The notes below the pieces were generated by a model that searched no databases, was not told where the DNA came from, and saw only the letters and a list, made by a program, of their open reading frames with translations. Below, piece by piece: positions 55,200 through 64,000 of a DNA stretch of 64,000 nucleotides (positions are counted from its first letter, which is position 1; every line of letters starts with the position of its first letter). The stretch comes from Vibrio sp. UCD-FRSSP16_30 (lineage in GTDB: Bacteria > Pseudomonadota > Gammaproteobacteria > Enterobacterales > Vibrionaceae): NCBI RefSeq assembly GCF_001676025.1, contig NZ_LZFW01000001.1:248001-312000 (forward strand). Direction: 5' to 3'. A program made the translations under genes and the position numbers.

Positions 55200-56390
55200 A
55201 TGATGAAACCTTCAGCGACTCAGCTGAGTTTCAGTATGTTTTTGCTATTGGGGGCAATATCAGCCTTAACCCCATTAGCCATTGACATGTATTTGCCTGC
55301 AATGCCTGCGATAGCCGATGATTTTGGCGTTAGTCCAGGGGATGTTCAGGTCACTTTGACCATCTACACCCTTGGCTTTGCCATAGGGCAACTCTTTTAT
55401 GGGCCATTAGCCGATAGCATTGGGCGTAGGCCGGTATTGTTGGGTGGCGTAGCACTGTTTTTATTGGGCGCTATTGGTTGTACCTTTACTCATTCAGTCG
55501 AAATGCTGGTATGGGTGCGACTGCTACAAGGTTTTGCAGGAGCTGCGGCTGCGGTTGTGATTCAGGCTGTGGTTCGAGACATGTTCGAAGCAGAAGACTT
55601 TGCGCGCACTATGTCATTTATCACTCTGGTAATGACAGTTGCACCATTACTGGCCCCTATGATTGGCGGGCATGTTTCTGTCTACGCAGGTTGGCGCGCT
55701 GTGTTCGCGATTTTGGCTGTATTTTCAGTGATAATGCTAGTAGCAATCTACTACAAAATCCCCGAAACGCTGGCCAAAGAGAATCGGCAACCGTTTCATC
55801 TTGGTACATCACTGAGAAATTACGCGAGGTTGTTAAGAAACCGTCAAGCAATGGGCTTGATTATGTGTGGTGCATTTTCGTTTTCCGGTATGTTCGTATT
55901 TTTGACCGCAGGTTCCTTTGTTTATATCGATCTGTATGGCGTGCCGGTTCAAGATTTTGGCTATTTATTTGGTTTGAACGTACTGACGTTAGTGGCGTTT
56001 ACCATTTTAAATGGACGAGTGGTTAAAAAGTACGGCTCACGAAATATGATTATGTTCGGTTTAAGCATTCAGCTTATTGCCGGTATTGGGCTGTTTATTT
56101 GCTGGCTGGCAAATCTTGGTCTGATATTCATTGTACCGTGTGTCATGCTTTATATCGGGACAGTCTCGACCATAGGCAGTAATGGAATGGCGTTATTACT
56201 CAATAACTACCCGAACATGGCAGGGACAACCTCATCAATTGCCGGCACAATTCGCTTTGGCCTTGGCTCACTCATGGGCTTTTTTGTGGCGACATTGCCC
56301 GGTGATCAAAGTTGGCCGATGCTGACGATGATGGGTTTATGTGCGGTATTATCTATCACGATTTATAAAGTATTTGGAGAGTCAAAATAG
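55200..56390 (+). CDS. bcr: Bcr/CflA-family drug efflux MFS transporter
   Basis: A 396-residue 12-helix proton antiporter. The DHA1 motif C-like start is seen in LTPLAIDMYLPAMPAIADDF, and motif A in GPLADSIGRRPVLLGG; RLLQGFAGAAAAVVIQAVVR follows. Bcr/CflA exports bicyclomycin, sulfonamides or other drugs. Its position directly after rsuA matches bcr of E. coli. The stop overlaps the next gene's GTG. Confidence 0.9.
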   Translation: MMKPSATQLSFSMFLLLGAISALTPLAIDMYLPAMPAIADDFGVSPGDVQVTLTIYTLGFAIGQLFYGPLADSIGRRPVLLGGVALFLLGAIGCTFTHSVEMLVWVRLLQGFAGAAAAVVIQAVVRDMFEAEDFARTMSFITLVMTVAPLLAPMIGGHVSVYAGWRAVFAILAVFSVIMLVAIYYKIPETLAKENRQPFHLGTSLRNYARLLRNRQAMGLIMCGAFSFSGMFVFLTAGSFVYIDLYGVPVQDFGYLFGLNVLTLVAFTILNGRVVKKYGSRNMIMFGLSIQLIAGIGLFICWLANLGLIFIVPCVMLYIGTVSTIGSNGMALLLNNYPNMAGTTSSIAGTIRFGLGSLMGFFVATLPGDQSWPMLTMMGLCAVLSITIYKVFGESK

Positions 56391-57124
56391 TGACCAATGA
56401 GATCAAAAAAATGGATTCAGAAAAAGGTAAAGCCGAAGTTATCGTGACAGCAAGCTATGCAGAGCAAATGCTCGAGCTTGTTGATTTGGCCTTACTGGAC
56501 ATCGAGCAGCAACATAAGTTAGGCAAGCTTGCTGATACACCGGTCAGTAATACCAACTTCTTAGTCCGTTGGATCACCAAAAGCATCAAAGAAAAACGTT
56601 TCTCTACTTTGATGGCAAAAGATTTGATTGCGTGGCAAAAATTAGGCCGTAGTAAAGGCAGTAAAACAGGGCTTTCTTTGCGTTTTCAAACGCTATCTAA
56701 GTTTTACAGTGCTTTCTTTGCCAAGGGACAGCCTATTAAGCCCGTTTTAGATAGCCAGATAGAAAAGTTAATGGATGATATGGAGGCACTTGGTTGGAGT
56801 GTTTCTAATGAATTTGATTTAACTGGCACTGGAAAAAGCCAAGTCTTTACCGATGGCGAAAGCTCATTTGTATTGTGCGAAAAACAGTGTGAGTCTTGCT
56901 TTGATGGTGACTGTGATGGCGGTGCAGGGGAGGCGTTAGTTCGCCCAATGAGTTTTTATGTGCGTGGTAACCACAATCAATTTATTGAACAAGCATTGCA
57001 ATGTGGCTTAATGCTACATAAACAAACCGACTACAAATCTAAAGTTAAATATCATGGCGAATATATAATCTACCCGAAAAATCAGGGGCCAATTTTGGCT
57101 GAAATACCTGTTGGGTTTGCATAG
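56390..57124 (+). CDS. DUF2913-like protein
   Basis: A 244-residue soluble protein beginning at GTG, which overlaps the bcr stop by one base, so the two form an operon. The first 130 residues are helical with MLELVDLALLDIEQQHKLGK and FLVRWITKSIKEKRFS, which I recall from the DUF2913 family. A Cys-rich stretch CEKQCESCFDGDCDGG lies near residue 165-180 and could bind a metal. Function unknown. Confidence 0.6.
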   Translation: MTNEIKKMDSEKGKAEVIVTASYAEQMLELVDLALLDIEQQHKLGKLADTPVSNTNFLVRWITKSIKEKRFSTLMAKDLIAWQKLGRSKGSKTGLSLRFQTLSKFYSAFFAKGQPIKPVLDSQIEKLMDDMEALGWSVSNEFDLTGTGKSQVFTDGESSFVLCEKQCESCFDGDCDGGAGEALVRPMSFYVRGNHNQFIEQALQCGLMLHKQTDYKSKVKYHGEYIIYPKNQGPILAEIPVGFA

Positions 57125-57159
57125 CTGTTGGGTTTACGTAGATGTTGGGTTTGCGTAGC
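57109..57159. repeat. Three tandem 17-bp repeats at the end of the DUF2913-like gene
   Basis: Units TGTTGGGTTTGCATAGC, TGTTGGGTTTACGTAGA and TGTTGGGTTTGCGTAGC lie head to tail. The first contains the stop codon, so slippage could have set or extended the gene end. Confidence 0.8.
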
Positions 57160-57182
57160 CGATGCATAGGCTAATCTAGCAT

Positions 57183-58619
57183 TTATACTTTCCCCGCTTT
57201 CTTGCATATCGCTTTAACCATGCCTTTGAATATGAAAAGGTGAGCGGGGAACATTGCATACCAATACAGTAGTCCAAAAAAGCCTTTTGGATGCCACCAT
57301 GCTCTCACATCAAGCTCTCGATGCGTGCCGTGATCGATGATTGTGCACTCAAGGCGACCAAGGCCTGGCCCTTTCATACCAAATAATAGAGACAGAAACT
57401 GATTGTCTTTAATTCGAATGACTTTCCAAGAGTCTATCTGATCTCCTAGTTGTAATTTATCGCCTTCTGGTGACTGCCTTTTGGGTCTGCCACCCCCGAC
57501 GAATAAATCTAACCATTCACGAGTTCGCCATAGAAAGTTCGCAAAAAAGTAGCCTTCTTTTGCACTTCCAAGTTGAGTGACAATAGCCCATAACTGTTGT
57601 GATGTTCTGTCTGTGGTAATCGTTGCGCCTGCTTGCTTAGGGTAATAACCGTAACCGGGTTGCCAGCGTTTTAGCGCGGCAGGATCAAAGCCCCAAACCT
57701 TTCCTCTGGCAAAGGCGTCTTCGTGAACTATCGTGTCTTCAATCATTTCTTGATATGACAATAATCGTTGAGGAAATCGAACACGTATTGCTTGTGAATT
57801 AGCAACGAAGTCATGGCTTAATCCCGCCATTAATGCGCGGCCTATATTGCTTGGTACAGAGGTGATAAGTCCTAGCCATAATGAGGCCACCGACGGTGTC
57901 AGTAGAGAAGTCGCGAGTAAACGATAGCGATTGTTGGTTAATTGACACAATATTTTAAATTGAGCTCGATAACTTAAAACATCAGGGCCACCAACTTCAT
58001 AAAATTGGTTGTGGGTGGTGTTTTCTTCGGCAAGACACAGTAAATAATGATTTAAATTGCTTAATGCGATGGGATTGGCTTTTGAATCAACGGATTTTGG
58101 CGTGAGCAGTATTGGCAGGTTATAAACAAAATCACGCATAATTTCAAAAGCGGCAGAACCCGGACCAATAATGACACCCGCACGTAATTCAACGACTGGC
58201 ACATCAGTTTGACGTAAAATATTGCCCGTTTCGAGGCGCGCTTGTAAATGCTCAGAATAACCAGTTTGCGGCTGAAGCGAGCTTAAGTAGATCACTTGAC
58301 CAATTTGGTTTTGATTTAATGCGTGCGCAAAGTTATGCGCAAGGGAGAGTTCGTATTCTAGGAAGTCATGACCATGGTTCATGCCATGCACTAGAAAATA
58401 GACGATATCAAAATCACTAACTACCTCTAATGTTTGTTGTTTATTGGCTAAATTGAGTTCAACAAAGGTGAGATTTTGGTGACGATTTATTCGACTACTT
58501 AATAGTGTTGAATTTCTCGCACTGGCGGTGACGTTATATCCTTTATTTAACAATAAAGGTACAAGTTGCGATCCTACATAGCCAGAGGCTCCCACGACTA
58601 ATACCTTTTTTACGTTCAT
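57183..58619 (-). CDS. SDR-type NAD(P)-binding protein with DUF2867 domain
   Basis: A 478-residue protein. I choose the second ATG (58619) because AGGA lies 6 bases upstream of it and only 1 base from the first. The N-terminal 300 residues are an extended SDR with VLVVGASGYVGSQLVPLL, IVYFLVHGMNHG and VVELRAGVIIGPGS. The C-terminal part (about 335-478) matches DUF2867 (GDQIDSWKVIRI, MKGPGLGRLECTIIDH, LLYWYAMFPAHLFIF). Function unknown. Divergent from attE. Confidence 0.85.
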   Translation of the reverse strand: MNVKKVLVVGASGYVGSQLVPLLLNKGYNVTASARNSTLLSSRINRHQNLTFVELNLANKQQTLEVVSDFDIVYFLVHGMNHGHDFLEYELSLAHNFAHALNQNQIGQVIYLSSLQPQTGYSEHLQARLETGNILRQTDVPVVELRAGVIIGPGSAAFEIMRDFVYNLPILLTPKSVDSKANPIALSNLNHYLLCLAEENTTHNQFYEVGGPDVLSYRAQFKILCQLTNNRYRLLATSLLTPSVASLWLGLITSVPSNIGRALMAGLSHDFVANSQAIRVRFPQRLLSYQEMIEDTIVHEDAFARGKVWGFDPAALKRWQPGYGYYPKQAGATITTDRTSQQLWAIVTQLGSAKEGYFFANFLWRTREWLDLFVGGGRPKRQSPEGDKLQLGDQIDSWKVIRIKDNQFLSLLFGMKGPGLGRLECTIIDHGTHRELDVRAWWHPKGFFGLLYWYAMFPAHLFIFKGMVKAICKKAGKV

Positions 58620-58786
58620 TCTCATTCCTACTTGGTTCTATCCTACAGTTAAGAGTATACTATTTACCGAAAACCCTCACTTTTTCATGATCTTGTTGAA
58701 AAAGTCGGCATATTTTTTCTAAGGTAGTCCAAATTTTAATAATGACTAAATTTAGCAAGCACAAGATGGTTAAAAGGTAATCATAA

Positions 58787-59458
58787 ATGTTGAAGCTGGT
58801 AAATGTTAGCAAGGGATTTGTTGACGGTGGTGAATTTAATCCTGTGTTACAGAGTGCTAATTTAACAATTAGACGTGGTGAACAGATTGCCCTAATGGGT
58901 GAGTCGGGCGCAGGTAAAAGCACATTACTTAACTTAATTGCAGGTTTAGACAGAGTGGACTCCGGTGAGATCTGGTTTGATGATTACGATATGCACCACT
59001 TTAAAGAGAACGATCGTACCTCTTTTCGTCGTAATAACATTGGGCATGTCTTTCAGCAGTACAACCTTTTAACTACCCTTAATGTGGCAGACAATATTCG
59101 CTTTTGCCGACAGTTAAAAAGGCTTCCTGAAAGCAGTCAGTTGTGGCGTCAGATTTTAGCAACTTTGGATCTTATGCCATTGCTTGGAAGATACCCTGAA
59201 GAATTATCAGGTGGACAACAACAACGCGCCGCAATTGCACGCGCTTTGTATATGGAGCCATCGATATTATTAGCCGATGAGCCTACAGGTAGTCTTGATG
59301 AAAAAAATGCCGATGCGGTAATGCGTCTATTATCTTCATTAACCAAAGAATTTAATTGTACCTTGCTGGTGGTGACTCACAGTGAGAAGGTCGCAAACTA
59401 TATGGATAAAACAGTTCGCCTTCAAGGAGGACAACTGCATGTTATGGCCAATAGCTAA
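58787..59458 (+). CDS. attE: ABC transporter ATPase, AttE-like
   Basis: A 223-residue ATPase of the LolD/MacB type. Walker A is ALMGESGAGKSTLLNLIAG, the Q-loop FQQYNLLTTL, the signature LSGGQQQRAAIARALYM and Walker B ILLADEPTGSLDEKNA. It powers the permease encoded next, whose start lies inside this gene (20-base overlap). The three-gene set with a fused permease and a CrtC-like protein corresponds to the AttEFGH system of COG5621 neighbourhoods. Confidence 0.9.
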   Translation: MLKLVNVSKGFVDGGEFNPVLQSANLTIRRGEQIALMGESGAGKSTLLNLIAGLDRVDSGEIWFDDYDMHHFKENDRTSFRRNNIGHVFQQYNLLTTLNVADNIRFCRQLKRLPESSQLWRQILATLDLMPLLGRYPEELSGGQQQRAAIARALYMEPSILLADEPTGSLDEKNADAVMRLLSSLTKEFNCTLLVVTHSEKVANYMDKTVRLQGGQLHVMANS

Positions 59459-61892
59459 AGCGCTACTCGGTCATTATAAGAGACACCCTTTACAGATGAT
59501 TCTAGTTTGGCTAGGACTCTCTTTAGGTATCTCTGTGTTGGTTGGCGTTTTAGCCATCAACCAACATGCCAAGCTTTCTTATACTCACGGAGAACGCCTG
59601 TTTTCTTCGCCTTTGCCGTATCGCATTCAATCAAAAAATAATTCTAATACCATTCCTCAAGGCTTTTACGTTCAGATTCGACGTGAAGGCTTTAGCCAAT
59701 GCATTCCATTTGATCTTTATCGCACCCAGACTAAAAAAGGTGCGGATATTCAGTTATTAGGTATCGACAGCTTAGCAACGGCTGAGGTGTTCTTTAGAAC
59801 CAATATTTTAGAAAACCCAATCTTAAATCTCATGGAGCAACCTCACCCTGTATTGATCAATGAGACCTTTATGAAGTATATGGGTTGGCATGAAGGACAA
59901 CAGCTAACGCTAAACAATGGAAAGATGCTTGGGCCACTGGTTATCGACCAACAAAATCTAGTTAAAGGTTCCAATCTTGTTGTTGATATGGCGGTCACAC
60001 GTAAACTAAGACAGGGGACGGGGTTCTCCTTAATTGGTTGCGGAAATATGAGCCAAGAGAAGCTCGATAATATTCGAGATATGTTGCCTGATGGCGTGAT
60101 CTTAAGAAAGAATACCCGCAGCGAGTTAGTCTCGTTGACCGAAGCTTTTCACCTTAATCTGACTGCGATGGGGATGTTGTCGTTTCTCATTGGCTTGTTT
60201 ATTTTCTATCAGGCAATGTCATTGTCTTTTGTACAAAGACAAACTGTGGTTGGCGTATTGAGGCAAATTGGCGTGTCAGGGTGGCAACTTGTCGCCGCAC
60301 TCATGTTAGAGCTGTTTATATTAGTCACCATTAGTTGGATTTCAGGTAATGTGCTGGGTCTGATGTTAGCCAATCAGCTCCTGCCTGCTGTTTCTATGAG
60401 TATTGGTGCAATTTACAACGCTAGCATAGATTTAGTGATTCATTGGCGCTGGGCTTGGAGTGCAAAAAGCTTACTTCTGTCTTTAGTTGGTGTAGCACTT
60501 TCTTGTACTTGGCCTTTACTACGATTAATTCGTACCCAGCCTATTCGCTTAACGGCTCGCCTTTCACTAGTGCGCTTTGCCGGTAGGGAATTTTTCTGGC
60601 AAGCGGTATTAGCGGCTATTTGTTTATTTTTAGCGGTGTTTATTTTGCAGTTTGGCGAAGGGGTGTACGCAGGGTTTAGTGTGCTTGCCTTTATGCTGAT
60701 CGGCGTTGCTTTGATGGTGCCGTATATTATATTTGAGCTGTTTACCTATCTTTCTTATCGATTACGCTGGGTTAAAGCGCGTTGGTTTTTTGCTGATGCA
60801 GCTGCATCAATGAGCTATCGCGGCGTGGCTTTAATGGCGTTCATGTTAGCGATTACTGCCAACGTTGGTGTAGAAACCATGGTGGGAAGTTTTAGAAACA
60901 CCACCGATCAGTGGTTATCACAGCGTCTTGCTGCTGATATCTATGTTCATCCTTCAGCAAAATCTGCGTCTAAAATGGTGTCATGGTTGGATAACCAACC
61001 TGAAGTGAAAGAAGTGTGGCAACGTAGAGAAACTGAACTTACGACGTTAGAAGGCAATATTAACCTAGTCAGTATCGGTAATAGTTTAGGTGAAAAGAAA
61101 TCATTAACCGCCAAGGTTTCAACCACTAACTATTGGCATCATTTGCATCATTCACGTAGCGTGATGATCAGTGAGTCGATGTCGTTAAAACGTAATATTC
61201 GTGTAGGAGATTACATTTCATTGCCAGCACCAGTTGGTCAGCAATGGCGGGTGGTTGGTGTGTATTACGATTATGGTAACCCTTACGATCAGGTCTTACT
61301 CTCTGAAAACAGTTGGAATCGATTGTTACCCGGGCAAGGCAGTGTTGGCTTAGGTGTTGTGCTCAACGATAAAGCTCAGGCGGATGTTCTAACGTCTAAA
61401 CTTGTAGGTATTTATCGAATTCCTGCCGATAGGGTGGTCAACAATACGACCATTCATCAGCAAGCTTTAAAGATCTTTGATAGAACGTTTGGTATCACCG
61501 ATACTTTGGGGAATCTAACTCTCATCGTCGCATTATTTGGTATCTTCTTTGCTACCTTGGCCGGAGAGGCATCACGACTGCACAATGTGGCATTGCTTCG
61601 CTGTTTAGGTGTTTCTGGTAAGGAGTTAGTATTTGTCGGGGGAGCGCAACTTTTTGCTTTTGGTATCGTGTCGTCATGTGTCGCAATCCCACTAGGAATG
61701 GTGCTGGCGAGTAATGTTGTTGAGCTTATTTTGAAAAAGACATTTGGTTGGAGCATGCAATTGCATGTTGTCCCTTGGGATTATCTAGGGACACTCGCTC
61801 TAACTGTTAGTGCTTTAATGTTAGCGGGTGCGATACCTGTGCTACAAGTGATACGTCGTACACCGATGAAATCTCTTCGTGATGCTTTATAG
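59439..61892 (+). CDS. ABC transporter permease, fused AttFG-like (FtsX type)
   Basis: An 817-residue permease. The start at ATG 59439 follows a textbook AAGGAGG site; the frame runs 19 residues further upstream inside attE. Two FtsX-like modules are visible, each with helices and a periplasmic part: LTAMGMLSFLIGLFIFYQAM near 245 and LTLIVALFGIFFATLAGEAS near 690. Both end in a helix block (GVLRQIGVSGWQLVAALMLE, LLRCLGVSGKELVFVGG). The layout suggests a duplication fused in one chain, working in MacB-like mechanotransmission or lipid handling. Substrate unknown. Confidence 0.88.
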   Translation: MLWPIAKALLGHYKRHPLQMILVWLGLSLGISVLVGVLAINQHAKLSYTHGERLFSSPLPYRIQSKNNSNTIPQGFYVQIRREGFSQCIPFDLYRTQTKKGADIQLLGIDSLATAEVFFRTNILENPILNLMEQPHPVLINETFMKYMGWHEGQQLTLNNGKMLGPLVIDQQNLVKGSNLVVDMAVTRKLRQGTGFSLIGCGNMSQEKLDNIRDMLPDGVILRKNTRSELVSLTEAFHLNLTAMGMLSFLIGLFIFYQAMSLSFVQRQTVVGVLRQIGVSGWQLVAALMLELFILVTISWISGNVLGLMLANQLLPAVSMSIGAIYNASIDLVIHWRWAWSAKSLLLSLVGVALSCTWPLLRLIRTQPIRLTARLSLVRFAGREFFWQAVLAAICLFLAVFILQFGEGVYAGFSVLAFMLIGVALMVPYIIFELFTYLSYRLRWVKARWFFADAAASMSYRGVALMAFMLAITANVGVETMVGSFRNTTDQWLSQRLAADIYVHPSAKSASKMVSWLDNQPEVKEVWQRRETELTTLEGNINLVSIGNSLGEKKSLTAKVSTTNYWHHLHHSRSVMISESMSLKRNIRVGDYISLPAPVGQQWRVVGVYYDYGNPYDQVLLSENSWNRLLPGQGSVGLGVVLNDKAQADVLTSKLVGIYRIPADRVVNNTTIHQQALKIFDRTFGITDTLGNLTLIVALFGIFFATLAGEASRLHNVALLRCLGVSGKELVFVGGAQLFAFGIVSSCVAIPLGMVLASNVVELILKKTFGWSMQLHVVPWDYLGTLALTVSALMLAGAIPVLQVIRRTPMKSLRDAL

Positions 61893-61900
61893 AGTAATAA

Positions 61901-63013
61901 ATGCCAAAGATTTTAAAAAAATACTTGATAGTTCTGGTCGCCTTTATTGTCACTTTGATTGGTGTTGGGCTAGTTGTTCAACACTATTTGGAAGTACAAC
62001 GAGATAAAGCTTATTTAGTTACGCAACAAAAGTTGGCGGCAGAGTCGACTTTTGAGCCTGTTTTACCTGATAGAAAGGTATCATTTCCTGCCGATTTTAC
62101 GGTGCACCCAAAATATCAGCACGAAGTATGGCGTTTTATTGCCACACTTAAAGATGACAAAGGTGAAGAGTATCTAGTGCAGTGGTTTCTATTTAGAATC
62201 GCTATGTCAGAAGTGCAAGGCGTGAGTTGGGAATCACCTCAAATATATACTTCACAGGCGATTGTAACCACACCGGAGCAGGTGTTTCTTGAGCAGCGTT
62301 TTGCTCGAGGCGGTATTGGTATAGTCGGGATTCGCCAACGTCCTTATCAATTATCTATAGATAATTGGGCTATTCGTTCATTTTCAAACTCCCCAATTCC
62401 GGGCAGAGTTTCGATTTCAACAGAACAATTTAAAGTTCAATTAACCACTGAACTTACTCAGCCATATATCCCCTTAGGTGATAGAGGTTATCAGATCACT
62501 CATGATTTAGTCTCTAGAGCATTTTATGGATATTCTGCTCCTTATGTTGATACTTCTGGAACAATTACCATCGGTAATCAGATGGTAGGTGTGTCAGGGA
62601 AAGCCTCATTTAGCCAAGTATGGGGAACGGACATTATTGGCACCGGTCAGTCAGGTTATGCCCATATAATGTTGAGACTTGAAGATGGCCGAGTGTTATC
62701 TGTCGTTAAAACTCAGTACAAAGATCATGTTCAGCCGTATGTGTTCGGTAATTTATTCACCCCTGATGGTGGGCATGTGGCATTAAATAGCGATCAAATT
62801 GATATGCATTTTTTAAGTCAGTCAACGTTAGCGAATGGAAAGATCTTACCGTTGAAGTGGGCCATTAACGTACCAGACTTTGATATATTCTTGACGGCAA
62901 GGACGGCTCGCTATAATCAATGGGCCAACCTTTCAATCCCATCTTGGTCGGGTAGGATGAAGACCACGGGAAACATAAAAGCTAATGGATACATGCAGTT
63001 AATAGGTTACTAG
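61901..63013 (+). CDS. attH: AttH-like lipocalin/CrtC-family protein
   Basis: A 370-residue protein with one N-terminal anchor or uncleaved signal (YLIVLVAFIVTLIGVGLVV). The AttH/CrtC (carotenoid hydratase-like) lipocalin-type domain contains VSFPADFTVHPKYQHEVWRF, YLVQWFLFRIAM and YGYSAPYVDTSGTI. It is the last gene of the attE operon, 8 bases behind the permease. A periplasmic partner for a hydrophobic substrate is inferred from the fold. Confidence 0.85.
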   Translation: MPKILKKYLIVLVAFIVTLIGVGLVVQHYLEVQRDKAYLVTQQKLAAESTFEPVLPDRKVSFPADFTVHPKYQHEVWRFIATLKDDKGEEYLVQWFLFRIAMSEVQGVSWESPQIYTSQAIVTTPEQVFLEQRFARGGIGIVGIRQRPYQLSIDNWAIRSFSNSPIPGRVSISTEQFKVQLTTELTQPYIPLGDRGYQITHDLVSRAFYGYSAPYVDTSGTITIGNQMVGVSGKASFSQVWGTDIIGTGQSGYAHIMLRLEDGRVLSVVKTQYKDHVQPYVFGNLFTPDGGHVALNSDQIDMHFLSQSTLANGKILPLKWAINVPDFDIFLTARTARYNQWANLSIPSWSGRMKTTGNIKANGYMQLIGY

Positions 63014-63242
63014 TTAACCTATAACGATACTAAATGCCTCTACACTGGATGTGCTAAACTTATCGTATTATTTTAATGGTTGGCTGCAATCATTGATATG
63101 GTGAATTTAAGTGCATAATTTGCTTTTATTCGGAAATACCGAAGCTTTAGGTCTGAACAAGCGAATTTTTTTAATGTTTCAATTTGGTAAAATATGCGCC
63201 ACTTAGTTGTGTGATTCTAATCACAAATGTAAAGGTTATAAT

Positions 63243-64000
63243 ATGAATCAAATGCTGAAAGATTTCTTCAAGATGGAATCAGCTGGTGGAATAATTTTAG
63301 TGATTGCTGCTGCACTGGCAATGCTGGTCGCTAACTCTTCTCTTAATGATGCTTATCAAGCTGGGCTTCAATCTTATATTTTAGGTATGTCTGTTTCCCA
63401 TTGGGTGAACGATGGCCTAATGGCACTGTTCTTCTTACTTATCGGTTTGGAAGTAAAACGAGAACTTCTTGAAGGTGCTCTAAAATCTCGCGAAACCGCT
63501 ATCTTTCCAGCCATCGCTGCTGTCGGTGGTATGGTTGCACCTGCTTTAGTTTATGTACTGTTTAATATGGGCAACCCAGATGCACTTGCAGGTTGGGCTA
63601 TCCCTGCTGCAACAGACATCGCATTTGCTCTTGGTATCATGGCACTGTTGGGTAACCGAGTTCCTGTTAGCCTTAAGGTTTTCCTACTTGCCCTTGCTAT
63701 TATCGATGATCTTGGTGTTGTAGTGATTATTGCGCTGTTCTACAGTAGTGATCTTTCTACTATGGCATTAGCGATTGGCTTTGCAATGACCGGTTTACTC
63801 TTCTACATGAACCATAAAAAAGTGACGGCACTTAGATGGTATATCATTGTTGGTGCGATTCTTTGGTTTGCGGTTCTGCAGTCAGGTGTTCACGCAACAC
63901 TGGCTGGCGTAGTGATTGGTTTCTCTATTCCGTTGCAAGGTAAAAAGGGCGAACGTTCTCCTCTGAAACATTTAGAGCACGGCTTACACCCTTGGTCATC
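63243..64000 (+). CDS. nhaA: Na+/H+ antiporter NhaA, cut by window end
   Basis: The first 252 residues are visible: [20 protein letters not shown] at the start, [32 protein letters not shown] with the functional Asp, and [18 protein letters not shown] with the adjacent Asp pair that binds Na+ and protons. It exports sodium in exchange for protons, important for a marine lifestyle. AAAGG lies 14 bases upstream. The 230 bases before it are noncoding. Confidence 0.96.
   Translation, partial: MNQMLKDFFKMESAGGIILVIAAALAMLVANSSLNDAYQAGLQSYILGMSVSHWVNDGLMALFFLLIGLEVKRELLEGALKSRETAIFPAIAAVGGMVAPALVYVLFNMGNPDALAGWAIPAATDIAFALGIMALLGNRVPVSLKVFLLALAIIDDLGVVVIIALFYSSDLSTMALAIGFAMTGLLFYMNHKKVTALRWYIIVGAILWFAVLQSGVHATLAGVVIGFSIPLQGKKGERSPLKHLEHGLHPWS

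Overview
The window looks like a chromosome segment of a Vibrio or close relative (Vibrionaceae), moderately AT-rich. The evidence is the gene content: a VF530-type protein, pepT, trxB-cydD-cydC, radD/rplY next to rsuA-bcr, an AttEFGH-type ABC cluster beside nhaA, a DUF4250 protein, and interspersed palindromic repeats of a Vibrio type. I cannot assign a species. I found no rRNA, tRNA or prophage.

Layout. 1-8 kb: tail of a membrane protein, VF530-type protein, ArfB ribosome rescue factor, a methyltransferase directly abutting a PLD-nuclease/helicase, peptidase T, a D-cysteine desulfhydrase-like PLP enzyme and GtrA. 8-16 kb: nutrient transport (POT di/tripeptide permease, SstT, an orphan OppA-like binding protein) and an RND/MMPL exporter. 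16-29.6 kb: an accessory island, described below. 29.7-42.6 kb: YgiQ radical SAM protein, a BamA-like barrel, small conserved proteins, an outer-membrane protein, a two-component pair (cNMP-binding histidine kinase plus single-domain regulator), YdgA-like protein, SerC, and a divergent LysR/MDR oxidoreductase pair. 42.7-50 kb: cydDC, trxB, a SanA-like protein and malic enzyme. 50-57 kb: HslJ, DUF1289, L25, RadD, RsuA, Bcr and a DUF2913-like protein. 57-64 kb: SDR-DUF2867, attE-attFG-attH and the start of nhaA.

The island lies between the convergent RND exporter and ygiQ. It combines (i) several attC-like imperfect palindromes with single genes or toxin-antitoxin pairs between them, the look of an integron cassette cluster without an integrase (no intI in the window); (ii) two recurring boundary modules, here called L (about 160 bp, four copies) and R (about 340-365 bp when complete, three such copies plus two partial). 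L starts within a few bases of the 3' end of an upstream gene in three of four copies, and R ends immediately before an attC in four of five. They look like the ends of an element that repeatedly inserted at the 5' edge of attC sites; R carries the N-terminal end of a tyrosine-recombinase-like ORF; (iii) broken IS66, IS5 and IS256 family transposase genes; (iv) cargo that looks like defence or conflict genes: a coiled-coil DUF4041/T5orf172 protein with a small basic partner, a membrane-anchored Nudix protein, an Mrr-like PD-(D/E)xK protein, three toxin-antitoxin modules, and two proteins I do not recognise.

The most unusual items are the L/R element and its apparent targeting of attC sites, the membrane-Nudix cassette, the DUF4041/T5orf172 operon, the methyltransferase/PLD-helicase pair, and a histidine kinase whose N-terminal receiver-like domain has lost its phosphoacceptor Asp. 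All function statements come from reading the sequence and from family knowledge; no database search was run.
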